From a virus: DNA of 20,473 bases. Below the pieces are notes generated by a model. The model ran no database searches and had not been told where the DNA came from. It saw only the letters and a list, made by a program, of their open reading frames with translations. Positions within the stretch are counted from its first letter, which is position 1, and each line of letters starts with the position of its first letter. The stretch lies in the IMG/VR virus record IMGVR_UViG_3300025168_000875, positions 1 to 20,473 of that record; one strand, 5' to 3'. Shown in pieces: positions 13,530 to 20,473 of this stretch. Made by a program: the position numbers and the translations under genes.

Positions 13530-16500
13530 GTGGCGGAAAACAATACTCAACAAAAATCTTTAGTAACTACTAAGCCTACTACAGGAAACCCCCTTACAGA
13601 TATGTTTGTTAAGTCAAACATAAATGCAGCCGCTGGTATGAGGGGGCTTGCTAACCCCACAGAAAGAAAACCTCAAGCATATACGTACGGCGAACAATTT
13701 GGGCAAGCTTTTGAAGGAGGGGCTTCTCAGTTTTCTTCTGATGTAGAAAGATTTAAAGCTATAGGTAATCTTTTAACGGGTAGAGATAAAGAAGCTCAGG
13801 TTAACTTAAACTGGGCCGAAGTATCTGATGAAAACTCTTCTAAGGTACTAGCTCCTTTAGGATCTCTTGAAAAATTCTTAGACGCACCTAGTATGGATTC
13901 TTTCTTTTCTTCCGTAGTAAGAGCTACAGGTCAGTTTACTCCGTTGGCTCTTACTTCTATAGGTAGTGGACTAGGAGGAGCAGCAGCTTCTGTTTTAGGT
14001 AAAGCAGGGGTTAGCATGGCGGGACAAGCAGCTTTTAAACAACAGTTTAATCGTTTTGCTAAAAAGAATTTTATGCACGAGCATGACAAGATACAAGCTA
14101 TTAACGCCTTGAGTTATGGCAAGTATGCGATGAACCCAGACGGGAAGATCGTTTTAAATGGAGCGCTAGACCTTGCAAAAGCAGCTAAACGTGGTGGTAT
14201 AGCAGGGGCATTTGGGCAAGAGTATTTAATAGGTTCTGCACAAGCGTTAGGTGAGTACCAAGAAGCTGGCTACGACTTAACATCTGAAGAAGCCGCAGTA
14301 GCGTTAGGCTTAGGTGTACCGCAAGCTCTTTTAGGTACTTTGTCAGAGGTTAGTTTTTTTGGGTCTGTCGCACGTACAGCTTTACGTGATGCAGCAGCGG
14401 AGGGAGCAACTGCTGCTTCTAGGTCAGCTTCAGCTCAATTAGTTAGAGATATAGTTAGAGTTACAGCTAGCAGTGCTGGTGTAGAAAGTCTTACAGAAGG
14501 GGCTCAAGAAGGTTTGCAAGCTATGCAGAGGCTAACCATAGACCCTGATTTTACAGAACAAGAAGCACTTATGAGAGTAGCGGAGGGTGCGTGGGCAGGT
14601 TTCTTTGCGGGTGGGGCAAGGGGTGGTGTAGGTGGAGCGGCGTCTGGTGTTATTGGTATGGCTAGGGATATGGCTATAAAAGGAGCTCAATACAGCGCTG
14701 ATACCTTAGCTGGTATGCAGAAAAAAGGCCTAGATTTTGAAGATGGCCCTGTACCTGAATCTCAAATTAGATTTAATGCACAGTTTCAAGCTATGCAAAA
14801 CCCTGATAATGGGAAGAAAGCAGTATGGGTCCCAGAGTCTAATAAAAAAGATTTTAATGAAGAAGAAATAACTCAATCTGATTTATACAAAATAGAAATA
14901 CCGGGGCAGGGTACGCTTTATACTGCTGATAGTAGTTTAGCAGACCTAGCACAAAGTATTTCTTCTGATGACCAAGCAGGCGTTGAGAGCATGTTAAGAC
15001 AGTCTCTTGGCTACAGTAGACAACAGGAAGCATCAGATGGTTTTGTTGTTCAAGCTACTAATAAAGATGGGGTAGTAATTGATGAAGAATCTACTACGTT
15101 AGAAGGCAGGGATGCATCTATAGCTGCTATGGAAGCAAAATATGGAAAAGACAATCCTAACTATAAAGTTAGTTTTGATACCAAAGAAGAAGCTATATAC
15201 GATAGAAATTTAGAGATAGTTAGACTTAAGAAAGGCCAGAAAAAAGATAAAGCTCCTTTATCTCAGAGAACTCAAAAACTTACAGATGAAGAAAAACAAG
15301 ATATTAGAAACCAAGAATTTGCAGAAGCAGAAGAAACAGGGTCTCTAGGATCGTTAGGAGCCCCTAGAGAAACTACAGCTGTAGCTAATGAGGAAATATT
15401 TGGTAGGGCAGAGGAAGACGCGTACGAAGGTGATACTAATACTACTCAAAGTGATTTTCAGATTAGAGGAAAACCTGATTTTGTAAGGAATGAGGATGGT
15501 ACACCTTTTGAAGCAAAGCCAAAAGGGACTTTCCCTGATGACTCTCCTAAACAAAAAGATTTAGATGAGTTTAATAGAATAATAGAAGAAAGCGAAATAG
15601 ATTTAGACCCAGAAATAAGAGATAGTTTGCCCCAAAGTTTTATAAGAAAGTTTAATAAAACTAGTAGAGAAAATGAGGGTCTACAGCTATCAATTAGAGA
15701 AGGTATAGAAGGATACGTTATACGTACACAAACAGTACCAGGGGCCCAAGGTAAGTCCTCTGCTCTTCTAGCAGAAGAAGGTGTAAATGACGCCAAATCT
15801 ATAGCTAGAGCACAAGCTGTACAGAAAGTAGGTAAAGACACTAAAAAAATAGATGCAGAACTTGAAAAAGGGTGGGGTTTAATAGACAGAGAAACCCAAG
15901 AAGTTACACCCGTAAGTATGGTCCATCTTACTAATGTAGGCCGAACTATAAATCAAAGAAAAGAAGACTATAAAATGGAGGAAGAGCTAGGAGACCTTAG
16001 AACAGCAAGAGACGGTTTTACTACTATTATAGCGGAATTAGCGATTAACTATGATTTTCAATATAACGGTAAAAAAGTAATAAACCCTAAAGTAATAGAA
16101 GAAACGGGTGAAATTGTATCTAACCCTATGGACTCTAAAGAAATTGCTAGTGCTCCTGTGTACAGTCAAAATGGAGAGACTAAGACTGTACAAGATTTAT
16201 TAGGGGCAACAGGAATAGATATAGATACGACCCAAGCTTATGAAACAGGCTCTGTGTCAGTAGACCGTAAAGATAAAAAGACGGGAAGATTAAAATTTAG
16301 TAAGACAGGTAAAGTACAAAAAAGAAAAGTAGCTCCTGATATGGAGCCTGGTTTTTTTAACCCGAATGAAATTATTCAAGAAGCAGAGATAGATGAGTCT
16401 TTACAACAAGCAAAAGAACTTAGAAAAGAACACGCTAGTAAAAATGAAAGGTTAAATCTACGAGACCCCGAGTTAAAAAAAGATGAATATACCGAACAGA

Positions 16501-19500
16501 TAAACAGAGCCTACAATGAGAATGTACCTATAAACGAACAAAAAGCGAGAAGAGACATAGACGGTAACGTACTAACAGATAAAGATGGTTCTCCTCTTTT
16601 TGTTAAATTTACTCCTAAAGATAGGAGATCTACCCTAAGAACAAAACAACGAAAAATTGCAAACCCAGCTAATGTACATATAACAGAAAGTTTAAATAAA
16701 GCGTTGCCCGGGATAAAAGATTTATTTGCTAAATTTTCACAAAAAAACTTTTTTGGTATACATAGGGATTTATATATATTTGACCAAAACACAGATGCTT
16801 TAAATGCAATATTAGATAAATTACCAGAAAGTACTCGTATAGAGGTGCAAGAAAAAGTAAAAGAATGGAGAAACAACCCCAACAAAAAAGGTAGGATAAT
16901 AAGTTTTGGTAACACAGATTTTGTGTTTGTTAAGATGCCACCAAAAACAAAAAGAAATGCTTCTACAGCTTTTCAAGGGTATTTAACTTTAGCTCATGAA
17001 CTAGGCCATGTTATATTTCTTAATGAAAGAAATAGATCTCTTGCTAATCCTACCCTAAGAAAAAAACTCCAAGAAGCCTATACAAAAGACAGAGAGTCGG
17101 GGACGTATGACGCCTACACTTTTGAAGAAGGTTTTGATGAGTGGTATGCGGACCAAGTAGCAACTCGTTTATTAGCAGATGCAGCTGTACCAGGTTATTT
17201 AAATACGCCAAAAGGCGTAGTGTATGTGTCAGATAGTGGTTTTCAAAACAGTACAAATTCTGTCTTAGGTAGAAAACAAGTAGATAAACTTTTTGGGTCT
17301 TCCCCTTCTGAAAATTTAGGGCCTCCTTCTTTTGTAAATGGGCATTTTAAACAAGTATTTAATAAAATTAAATCTTTGTTTAGTACCTTAGCCCCTGAAC
17401 TTAGAAGAAGATTTAAGACTAACCCAGTATTTACTGAATATGTAAACGCTGTTACTACTGCATATAAAACTTCTACCAAAGAAGAATTTAATAGCAAGTA
17501 TGCCCCTCCTACCTATATACAAGACGCTTATGTAGCCGACATGACCGATTCTACTCTTAAACTTGCAAAAGAAGCTGGGTTAAGTAAAGAAATAGCTACT
17601 AAATTAAGAAAAGTAGCAAAACAAATATGGGGGTTATCCAACAAGAAAGGAGCAGAGTTTATTACGTATGCCGCAGATAACTACTTAGGTACTTTAGAAA
17701 AAGGGGGCAGAATGATTAGAGATGTTTTCTATCAACAAAGTCAAACTGTTTCAAAATCTGGAAGAGGCTATTTAAACGTTAGAAACCCTTTAGTTAATCA
17801 ATATGTAAGAGATATAGCTACTGCTATAGGCCTTACTTCTGCGGATAGAAAAATTACTGATCAGGCACGTGCTGTATTATTAGAAGCAGAAGACAACACA
17901 ATACCTGATAATAAATTAAGCCCTAAAGCTAGAGCAGCTAGAGAAGCTTTAACTAACTTTAAACGTAATTATTTAGACAGGATGGTTGAAGAAACAGGAC
18001 GTACAGATTTATCATTTAAAGAATTATTTGAAGAAGATGCAGAGGGTAATAGAATAAGCTATTTTACTAGGCAAATAAACGTACAAGAAGTTCGTGACAA
18101 TCCTGTAGTTAGAGAAGCATTTGCTCTAGCAATAGCTAAGTATAATAATATCTCTGAAAAAGCAGCTATGAAATCTGTAGAAAACTTACTGGCAGATACA
18201 GCAGATGGCACTATAGAAGGTATATCTGCTGTTGAAGATTCCTTAGGAAGCCCTTATAAATTAGGTATGCCTTCTTCTAGGCAACGTACTTTAAGAAATA
18301 TACCAACTAAAGTTTTAAGAGAAGCAGGTATATTGGTTCCGCCAGAAGAAGCGGTTAGAAAATATATTGATACAGCGGTAAAACGAACTGAGTTTGAAAG
18401 AAGAGGAGGGGCTAAAAAAATAGAAGAGGCTCTTAATTTAATAAAAGACCCCGTAGATAAAGCACGTGCTCAAGAAACGGTGCAAGCACTTTTAGGTAAA
18501 AGCGACAGGATTTTAAACCCCACTTTTAAAAAAGCTCAAAGTGCTGTATTAACTTGGAACGTTATTACTTTATTAACTTTTGCTACTTTGGCCTCTTTAC
18601 CAGATTTAGCAGGGCCCGTATTAAGATCAAAAGATTTTGGCGCTTTAATGCCGGGCATTAGAACAATCGTTAAATCTATAAAAGATCCTACAGAGCTAAG
18701 AGAGTTAGCTGATGAAATAGGAGTAGTTGCTAGGCAAAGCATGGAGACCATGTATATAAATGGGGCAGAGTTAGAAGTTATGAACGAGGGCGCCAGAAAA
18801 GTAACAGATGGCTTTTTTAGAGTAACAGGGCTAGAGTGGTATACACAGTTTACTAGAGTCTTTGCGACTGGTATGGCCGAACAGTTTTTACAAAAACATG
18901 CTAATAGCAATACAGCTACTTCTGCTAGATACTTAGCAGAACTTAATATATCTAAACAAGATATATTAAATAGTATAGACCCCTCTACTGGTAAATTTAT
19001 GTTTGAGGGAGATAAAGGCCAAAGAGTAAAAATGGCTATGGCTCAGTTTGTAGAAGAATCTATAGTTAGACCAAACGCTGCTGAAAGACCTACTTGGGTA
19101 AACGACCCTAGACTACAACTTTTATGGCAGTTAAAAAGTTTCTTTTATGCCTATGGTAAAAATGTAGTTGGTGGCGCCATAAGAGAGGGGCAAACTAGAT
19201 GGAATAACGGAGAAGGTATAGGAGGCCCAGCTACTTTACTAGCTTTAGGGGGGTTAACTTTACTACCTTTAACTATGGTAGGGTTAGAACTAAGAGAGCT
19301 TTCTAAAGATTTACTAGCTAAAGCCCTACCATTTACTGCTGGCGGCGACAGAATGTACAGGACTGACAATATGGAATGGCCAGAGTACATGCTTGAAATA
19401 TTTGATAGGTCGGGCGTGTTTGGTCCTTGGACAATGTTAATGCCTATGATAGAAGCCGAAAAATATGGAGACTCTTTCTTTGTACCTCCTTTTGGCCCTA

Positions 19501-19607
19501 CAGCTGAAAAAGTAGAAGATTTTCTAGATGAGGGTTTTGCTGGTATTATTGATAGGAGCGTACCATTCTATAGTTCAGTGGGGGGCGTAGGAGCAGGGTT
19601 TAGATAA
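13530..19607 (+). CDS. Giant ejection protein (2,025 aa) with zinc-metalloprotease motif
   Basis: Largest gene of the window. Residues about 127-168 and 348-380 are Gly/Ala-rich hydrophobic stretches; further hydrophobic segments lie at about 1675-1697 (WNVITLLTFATLASLPDLAG) and 1898-1922 (GGPATLLALGGLTLLPLTMVGLEL). At 1156-1160 is HELGH, preceded by LTLA and followed by VIF; 44 residues later comes FDEWYADQ with Glu1204, a plausible third zinc ligand, giving a gluzincin-like site. The C-terminal third (MFEGDKGQRVKMAMAQFVEESIVRPNAAERPTW..DPRLQLLWQLKSFFYAYGKNVVGG) strongly resembles the end of large podophage internal virion and 'large polyvalent' proteins. The likely role is ejection into the envelope, with local proteolysis. 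The start is GTG, with AGGAAG about 11 bases upstream. No vRNA polymerase motifs were noticed. Confidence 0.8.
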   Translation: MAENNTQQKSLVTTKPTTGNPLTDMFVKSNINAAAGMRGLANPTERKPQAYTYGEQFGQAFEGGASQFSSDVERFKAIGNLLTGRDKEAQVNLNWAEVSDENSSKVLAPLGSLEKFLDAPSMDSFFSSVVRATGQFTPLALTSIGSGLGGAAASVLGKAGVSMAGQAAFKQQFNRFAKKNFMHEHDKIQAINALSYGKYAMNPDGKIVLNGALDLAKAAKRGGIAGAFGQEYLIGSAQALGEYQEAGYDLTSEEAAVALGLGVPQALLGTLSEVSFFGSVARTALRDAAAEGATAASRSASAQLVRDIVRVTASSAGVESLTEGAQEGLQAMQRLTIDPDFTEQEALMRVAEGAWAGFFAGGARGGVGGAASGVIGMARDMAIKGAQYSADTLAGMQKKGLDFEDGPVPESQIRFNAQFQAMQNPDNGKKAVWVPESNKKDFNEEEITQSDLYKIEIPGQGTLYTADSSLADLAQSISSDDQAGVESMLRQSLGYSRQQEASDGFVVQATNKDGVVIDEESTTLEGRDASIAAMEAKYGKDNPNYKVSFDTKEEAIYDRNLEIVRLKKGQKKDKAPLSQRTQKLTDEEKQDIRNQEFAEAEETGSLGSLGAPRETTAVANEEIFGRAEEDAYEGDTNTTQSDFQIRGKPDFVRNEDGTPFEAKPKGTFPDDSPKQKDLDEFNRIIEESEIDLDPEIRDSLPQSFIRKFNKTSRENEGLQLSIREGIEGYVIRTQTVPGAQGKSSALLAEEGVNDAKSIARAQAVQKVGKDTKKIDAELEKGWGLIDRETQEVTPVSMVHLTNVGRTINQRKEDYKMEEELGDLRTARDGFTTIIAELAINYDFQYNGKKVINPKVIEETGEIVSNPMDSKEIASAPVYSQNGETKTVQDLLGATGIDIDTTQAYETGSVSVDRKDKKTGRLKFSKTGKVQKRKVAPDMEPGFFNPNEIIQEAEIDESLQQAKELRKEHASKNERLNLRDPELKKDEYTEQINRAYNENVPINEQKARRDIDGNVLTDKDGSPLFVKFTPKDRRSTLRTKQRKIANPANVHITESLNKALPGIKDLFAKFSQKNFFGIHRDLYIFDQNTDALNAILDKLPESTRIEVQEKVKEWRNNPNKKGRIISFGNTDFVFVKMPPKTKRNASTAFQGYLTLAHELGHVIFLNERNRSLANPTLRKKLQEAYTKDRESGTYDAYTFEEGFDEWYADQVATRLLADAAVPGYLNTPKGVVYVSDSGFQNSTNSVLGRKQVDKLFGSSPSENLGPPSFVNGHFKQVFNKIKSLFSTLAPELRRRFKTNPVFTEYVNAVTTAYKTSTKEEFNSKYAPPTYIQDAYVADMTDSTLKLAKEAGLSKEIATKLRKVAKQIWGLSNKKGAEFITYAADNYLGTLEKGGRMIRDVFYQQSQTVSKSGRGYLNVRNPLVNQYVRDIATAIGLTSADRKITDQARAVLLEAEDNTIPDNKLSPKARAAREALTNFKRNYLDRMVEETGRTDLSFKELFEEDAEGNRISYFTRQINVQEVRDNPVVREAFALAIAKYNNISEKAAMKSVENLLADTADGTIEGISAVEDSLGSPYKLGMPSSRQRTLRNIPTKVLREAGILVPPEEAVRKYIDTAVKRTEFERRGGAKKIEEALNLIKDPVDKARAQETVQALLGKSDRILNPTFKKAQSAVLTWNVITLLTFATLASLPDLAGPVLRSKDFGALMPGIRTIVKSIKDPTELRELADEIGVVARQSMETMYINGAELEVMNEGARKVTDGFFRVTGLEWYTQFTRVFATGMAEQFLQKHANSNTATSARYLAELNISKQDILNSIDPSTGKFMFEGDKGQRVKMAMAQFVEESIVRPNAAERPTWVNDPRLQLLWQLKSFFYAYGKNVVGGAIREGQTRWNNGEGIGGPATLLALGGLTLLPLTMVGLELRELSKDLLAKALPFTAGGDRMYRTDNMEWPEYMLEIFDRSGVFGPWTMLMPMIEAEKYGDSFFVPPFGPTAEKVEDFLDEGFAGIIDRSVPFYSSVGGVGAGFR

Positions 19608-19626
19608 TTTTAATTAGGAAAGATAT

Positions 19627-20001
19627 ATGGCATATTCAGAAACAATAAAACTAGTAACTGGGGATACCTTCCCAGAACTTAATTTTTCTTTAAAGGACAG
19701 TAATGCTGCTGCATCTGGTTCTACATTAGATGAAGAAAACTCAAATTCTTGGGCCCCTGTACCAATTACAAATGGTGCTGTAAAACTTAGAGTAAGAGAG
19801 ATAGGTTCTACTACCATAACTGAAACAATAACTTGTAGCATAACAAGTGGTAGCGGCGGTACTTGTGCTGCTGTATTTAGTGCGGCAGCTTTTCCTGCTG
19901 CTGGAACTTATGAAGGCGAGATTGAGTTTACAAACTCCGCGGGTAAAGTACAAACAGTACAAGATTTTATTAAATTTATAGTAAGGGAGGATTTTGACTA
20001 A
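19627..20001 (+). CDS. Ig-like / BppU-N-like structural protein
   Basis: 124 residues, predicted all-beta. The order ETIKLVTGDTFPELNFSLKDS, GAVKLRVREIG, TITCSITSGSGGTCAAVFSAAAFPAAGTYEGEIEFTNSAGKVQTVQDFIKFIVREDFD follows the pattern of the BppU N-terminal / phage Ig-like domain: 'GDt.p.l.f.l.D....', then 'v.l.vr', and 'aGty..Ei..t...G...Tvq.f..fiV'. Such domains anchor receptor-binding or baseplate proteins, or decorate capsids. Here it stands alone, so it may be an adaptor for tail spikes encoded beyond the window. AGGAAAG lies before the ATG. Its stop overlaps the next start by one base. Confidence 0.72.
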   Translation: MAYSETIKLVTGDTFPELNFSLKDSNAAASGSTLDEENSNSWAPVPITNGAVKLRVREIGSTTITETITCSITSGSGGTCAAVFSAAAFPAAGTYEGEIEFTNSAGKVQTVQDFIKFIVREDFD

Positions 20002-20156
20002 TGGCTAAAAAAGGTTTATACGCGAATATACATGCAAAAAGAAAAAGAATAGCGGCGGGGTCTAAAGAGAAGATGAGGAAACCAGGGTCTAAAGGGGCTC
20101 CTACGTCCAAAAATTTTAAAAAAGCAGCTAAGACTGCAAAAAAGAGGAAAAAATAA
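20001..20156 (+). CDS. Tiny basic protein, 51 aa
   Basis: Starts in a TAATG overlap with the previous stop, with GGGAGG ten bases upstream. It contains 16 Lys and 4 Arg in 51 residues. The core GLYANIHAKRKRIAAGSKEKMRKPG, followed by SKGAPT, is a pattern I recall from short hypothetical proteins in many marine phages, which supports real coding. Function unknown. Such a charge would suit nucleic-acid binding, possibly within the virion, but no fold is recognised. Confidence 0.72.
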   Translation: MAKKGLYANIHAKRKRIAAGSKEKMRKPGSKGAPTSKNFKKAAKTAKKRKK

Positions 20157-20326
20157 TGGCTAAAGGTATGAAACACTACAAACGAGACGGCACTGAATAT
20201 AAAGGGGGCTCGCATAAAATGCCTAATGGAGATGTGCATTCAGGTAAAACTCATAGTAAAACCAGTCAAAAATTATTTCATTTTAAAAATTTAAGTAAAA
20301 AAGCAAAATTAAAAGCTAAAAAATAA
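20156..20326 (+). CDS. Tiny basic protein, 56 aa
   Basis: Starts by a one-base overlap with the preceding stop, with GAGGAA a few bases upstream. It begins MAKGMKHYKRDGTEYKGGSH. The middle KMPNGDVHSGKTHSKTSQKLFHF contains 'MP.G..H.GktH...S..L', a recurrent motif of small phage proteins. The C-terminus is Lys/Ala-rich (LSKKAKLKAKK). Three His and one Asp in the middle could bind a metal, but this is only a guess. Function unknown. Confidence 0.7.
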   Translation: MAKGMKHYKRDGTEYKGGSHKMPNGDVHSGKTHSKTSQKLFHFKNLSKKAKLKAKK

Positions 20327-20473
20327 TGGCGGAAAGAAAGAGACAGAAACCAATACGTAAGACTACGGGTAAAGGAGGTAACTACAGGTCTACTAAGTCT
20401 GGTGCGGGGATGACTAAAAAAGGAGTAGCTGCTCATCGTAGAGCTAATCCTGGATCAAAATTAAAAACCGCGG
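20326..20473 (+). CDS. Tiny basic protein, 3'-truncated by window end (DUF5872-like)
   Basis: At least 49 residues visible; the stop lies beyond the window. It begins MAERKRQKPIRKTTGKGG. The tract GAGMTKKGVAAHRRANPGSK, then LKTA, is like the 'AG.T.kG...yrr...GS.Lk' pattern of small basic cyanophage and pelagiphage proteins that I recall as DUF5872. The start overlaps the preceding stop by one base and has no Shine-Dalgarno, so translation probably depends on coupling. Confidence 0.68.
   Translation, partial: MAERKRQKPIRKTTGKGGNYRSTKSGAGMTKKGVAAHRRANPGSKLKTA

Noticed and set aside
15458-15841. Minus-strand 127-residue ORF within the giant ejection gene
   Set aside because: Ser/Leu-rich shadow of the real plus-strand frame, opposite a well-supported coding region. 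The same applies to the other minus-strand ORFs under 1193-19962.
1-20473. Terminal redundancy between the two window ends
   Set aside because: The first and last bases show no shared sequence, so the window is an internal slice, not a complete genome with visible ends.

Overview
The window is the head-and-ejection module of a tailed double-stranded DNA phage, most likely podovirus-like and probably marine. The phage call rests on the gene order: HNH-type endonuclease, small terminase, large terminase, portal, scaffold, major capsid protein, capsid accessory protein, two head-tail adaptor proteins, an acetyltransferase-like protein, a run of ejection (internal virion) proteins and the first tail-associated protein. 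The podovirus call is an inference. The portal looks P22-like with a long C-terminal coiled coil, four successive genes look like ejection proteins including one of 2,025 residues, and no sheath, tube or classical tape-measure gene is seen. The marine call rests on A+T-rich codon use (AGA, TTA) and on tiny lysine-rich proteins that I recall from cyanophages and pelagiphages. No integrase, repressor, tRNA, CRISPR array or insertion sequence is visible.

Layout. Positions 1-585 hold a leftward gene for a Thr/Ile-rich 103-residue protein with a 12-residue tandem repeat, then a G-rich, C-poor divergent intergenic region. From 604 every gene reads rightward. Positions 604-3222 are the packaging genes (HNH, TerS, TerL), and 3224-5344 is the portal. 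Scaffold (5354-6379) and coat (6603-7751) are separated by 223 bases of non-coding DNA carrying a three-copy, about 54-base periodic hairpin motif. A good intrinsic terminator follows the coat gene. Positions 7820-9689 encode an acidic capsid accessory protein and two adaptor proteins. Positions 9690-19607 encode the acetyltransferase-like protein and four ejection proteins in tightly packed, often overlapping genes. Positions 19627-20473 begin the tail region with an Ig-like protein and three tiny basic proteins joined by one-base stop/start overlaps; the last runs off the window.

How the genes work together. TerS and TerL, perhaps helped by the HNH protein, pump DNA through the portal into a procapsid built by the scaffold and an N4-gp56-family coat protein. 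The adaptors close the vertex. The ejection proteins are presumably packed inside the head and enter the host envelope on infection; the 2,025-residue one carries a zinc-metalloprotease motif and membrane-prone segments. Scaffold, coat and accessory genes share an identical ten-base ribosome-binding leader. The coat gene has its own non-coding leader, its own terminator and more C-ending codons, all consistent with a locally boosted capsid cassette.

The strongest candidates for something new are the repeat-hairpin leader in front of the coat gene, the giant ejection protein with its metalloprotease motif, the trio of tiny basic proteins, and the zinc-ribbon extension on TerL. All family assignments come from reading the sequence by eye; no database search was run.
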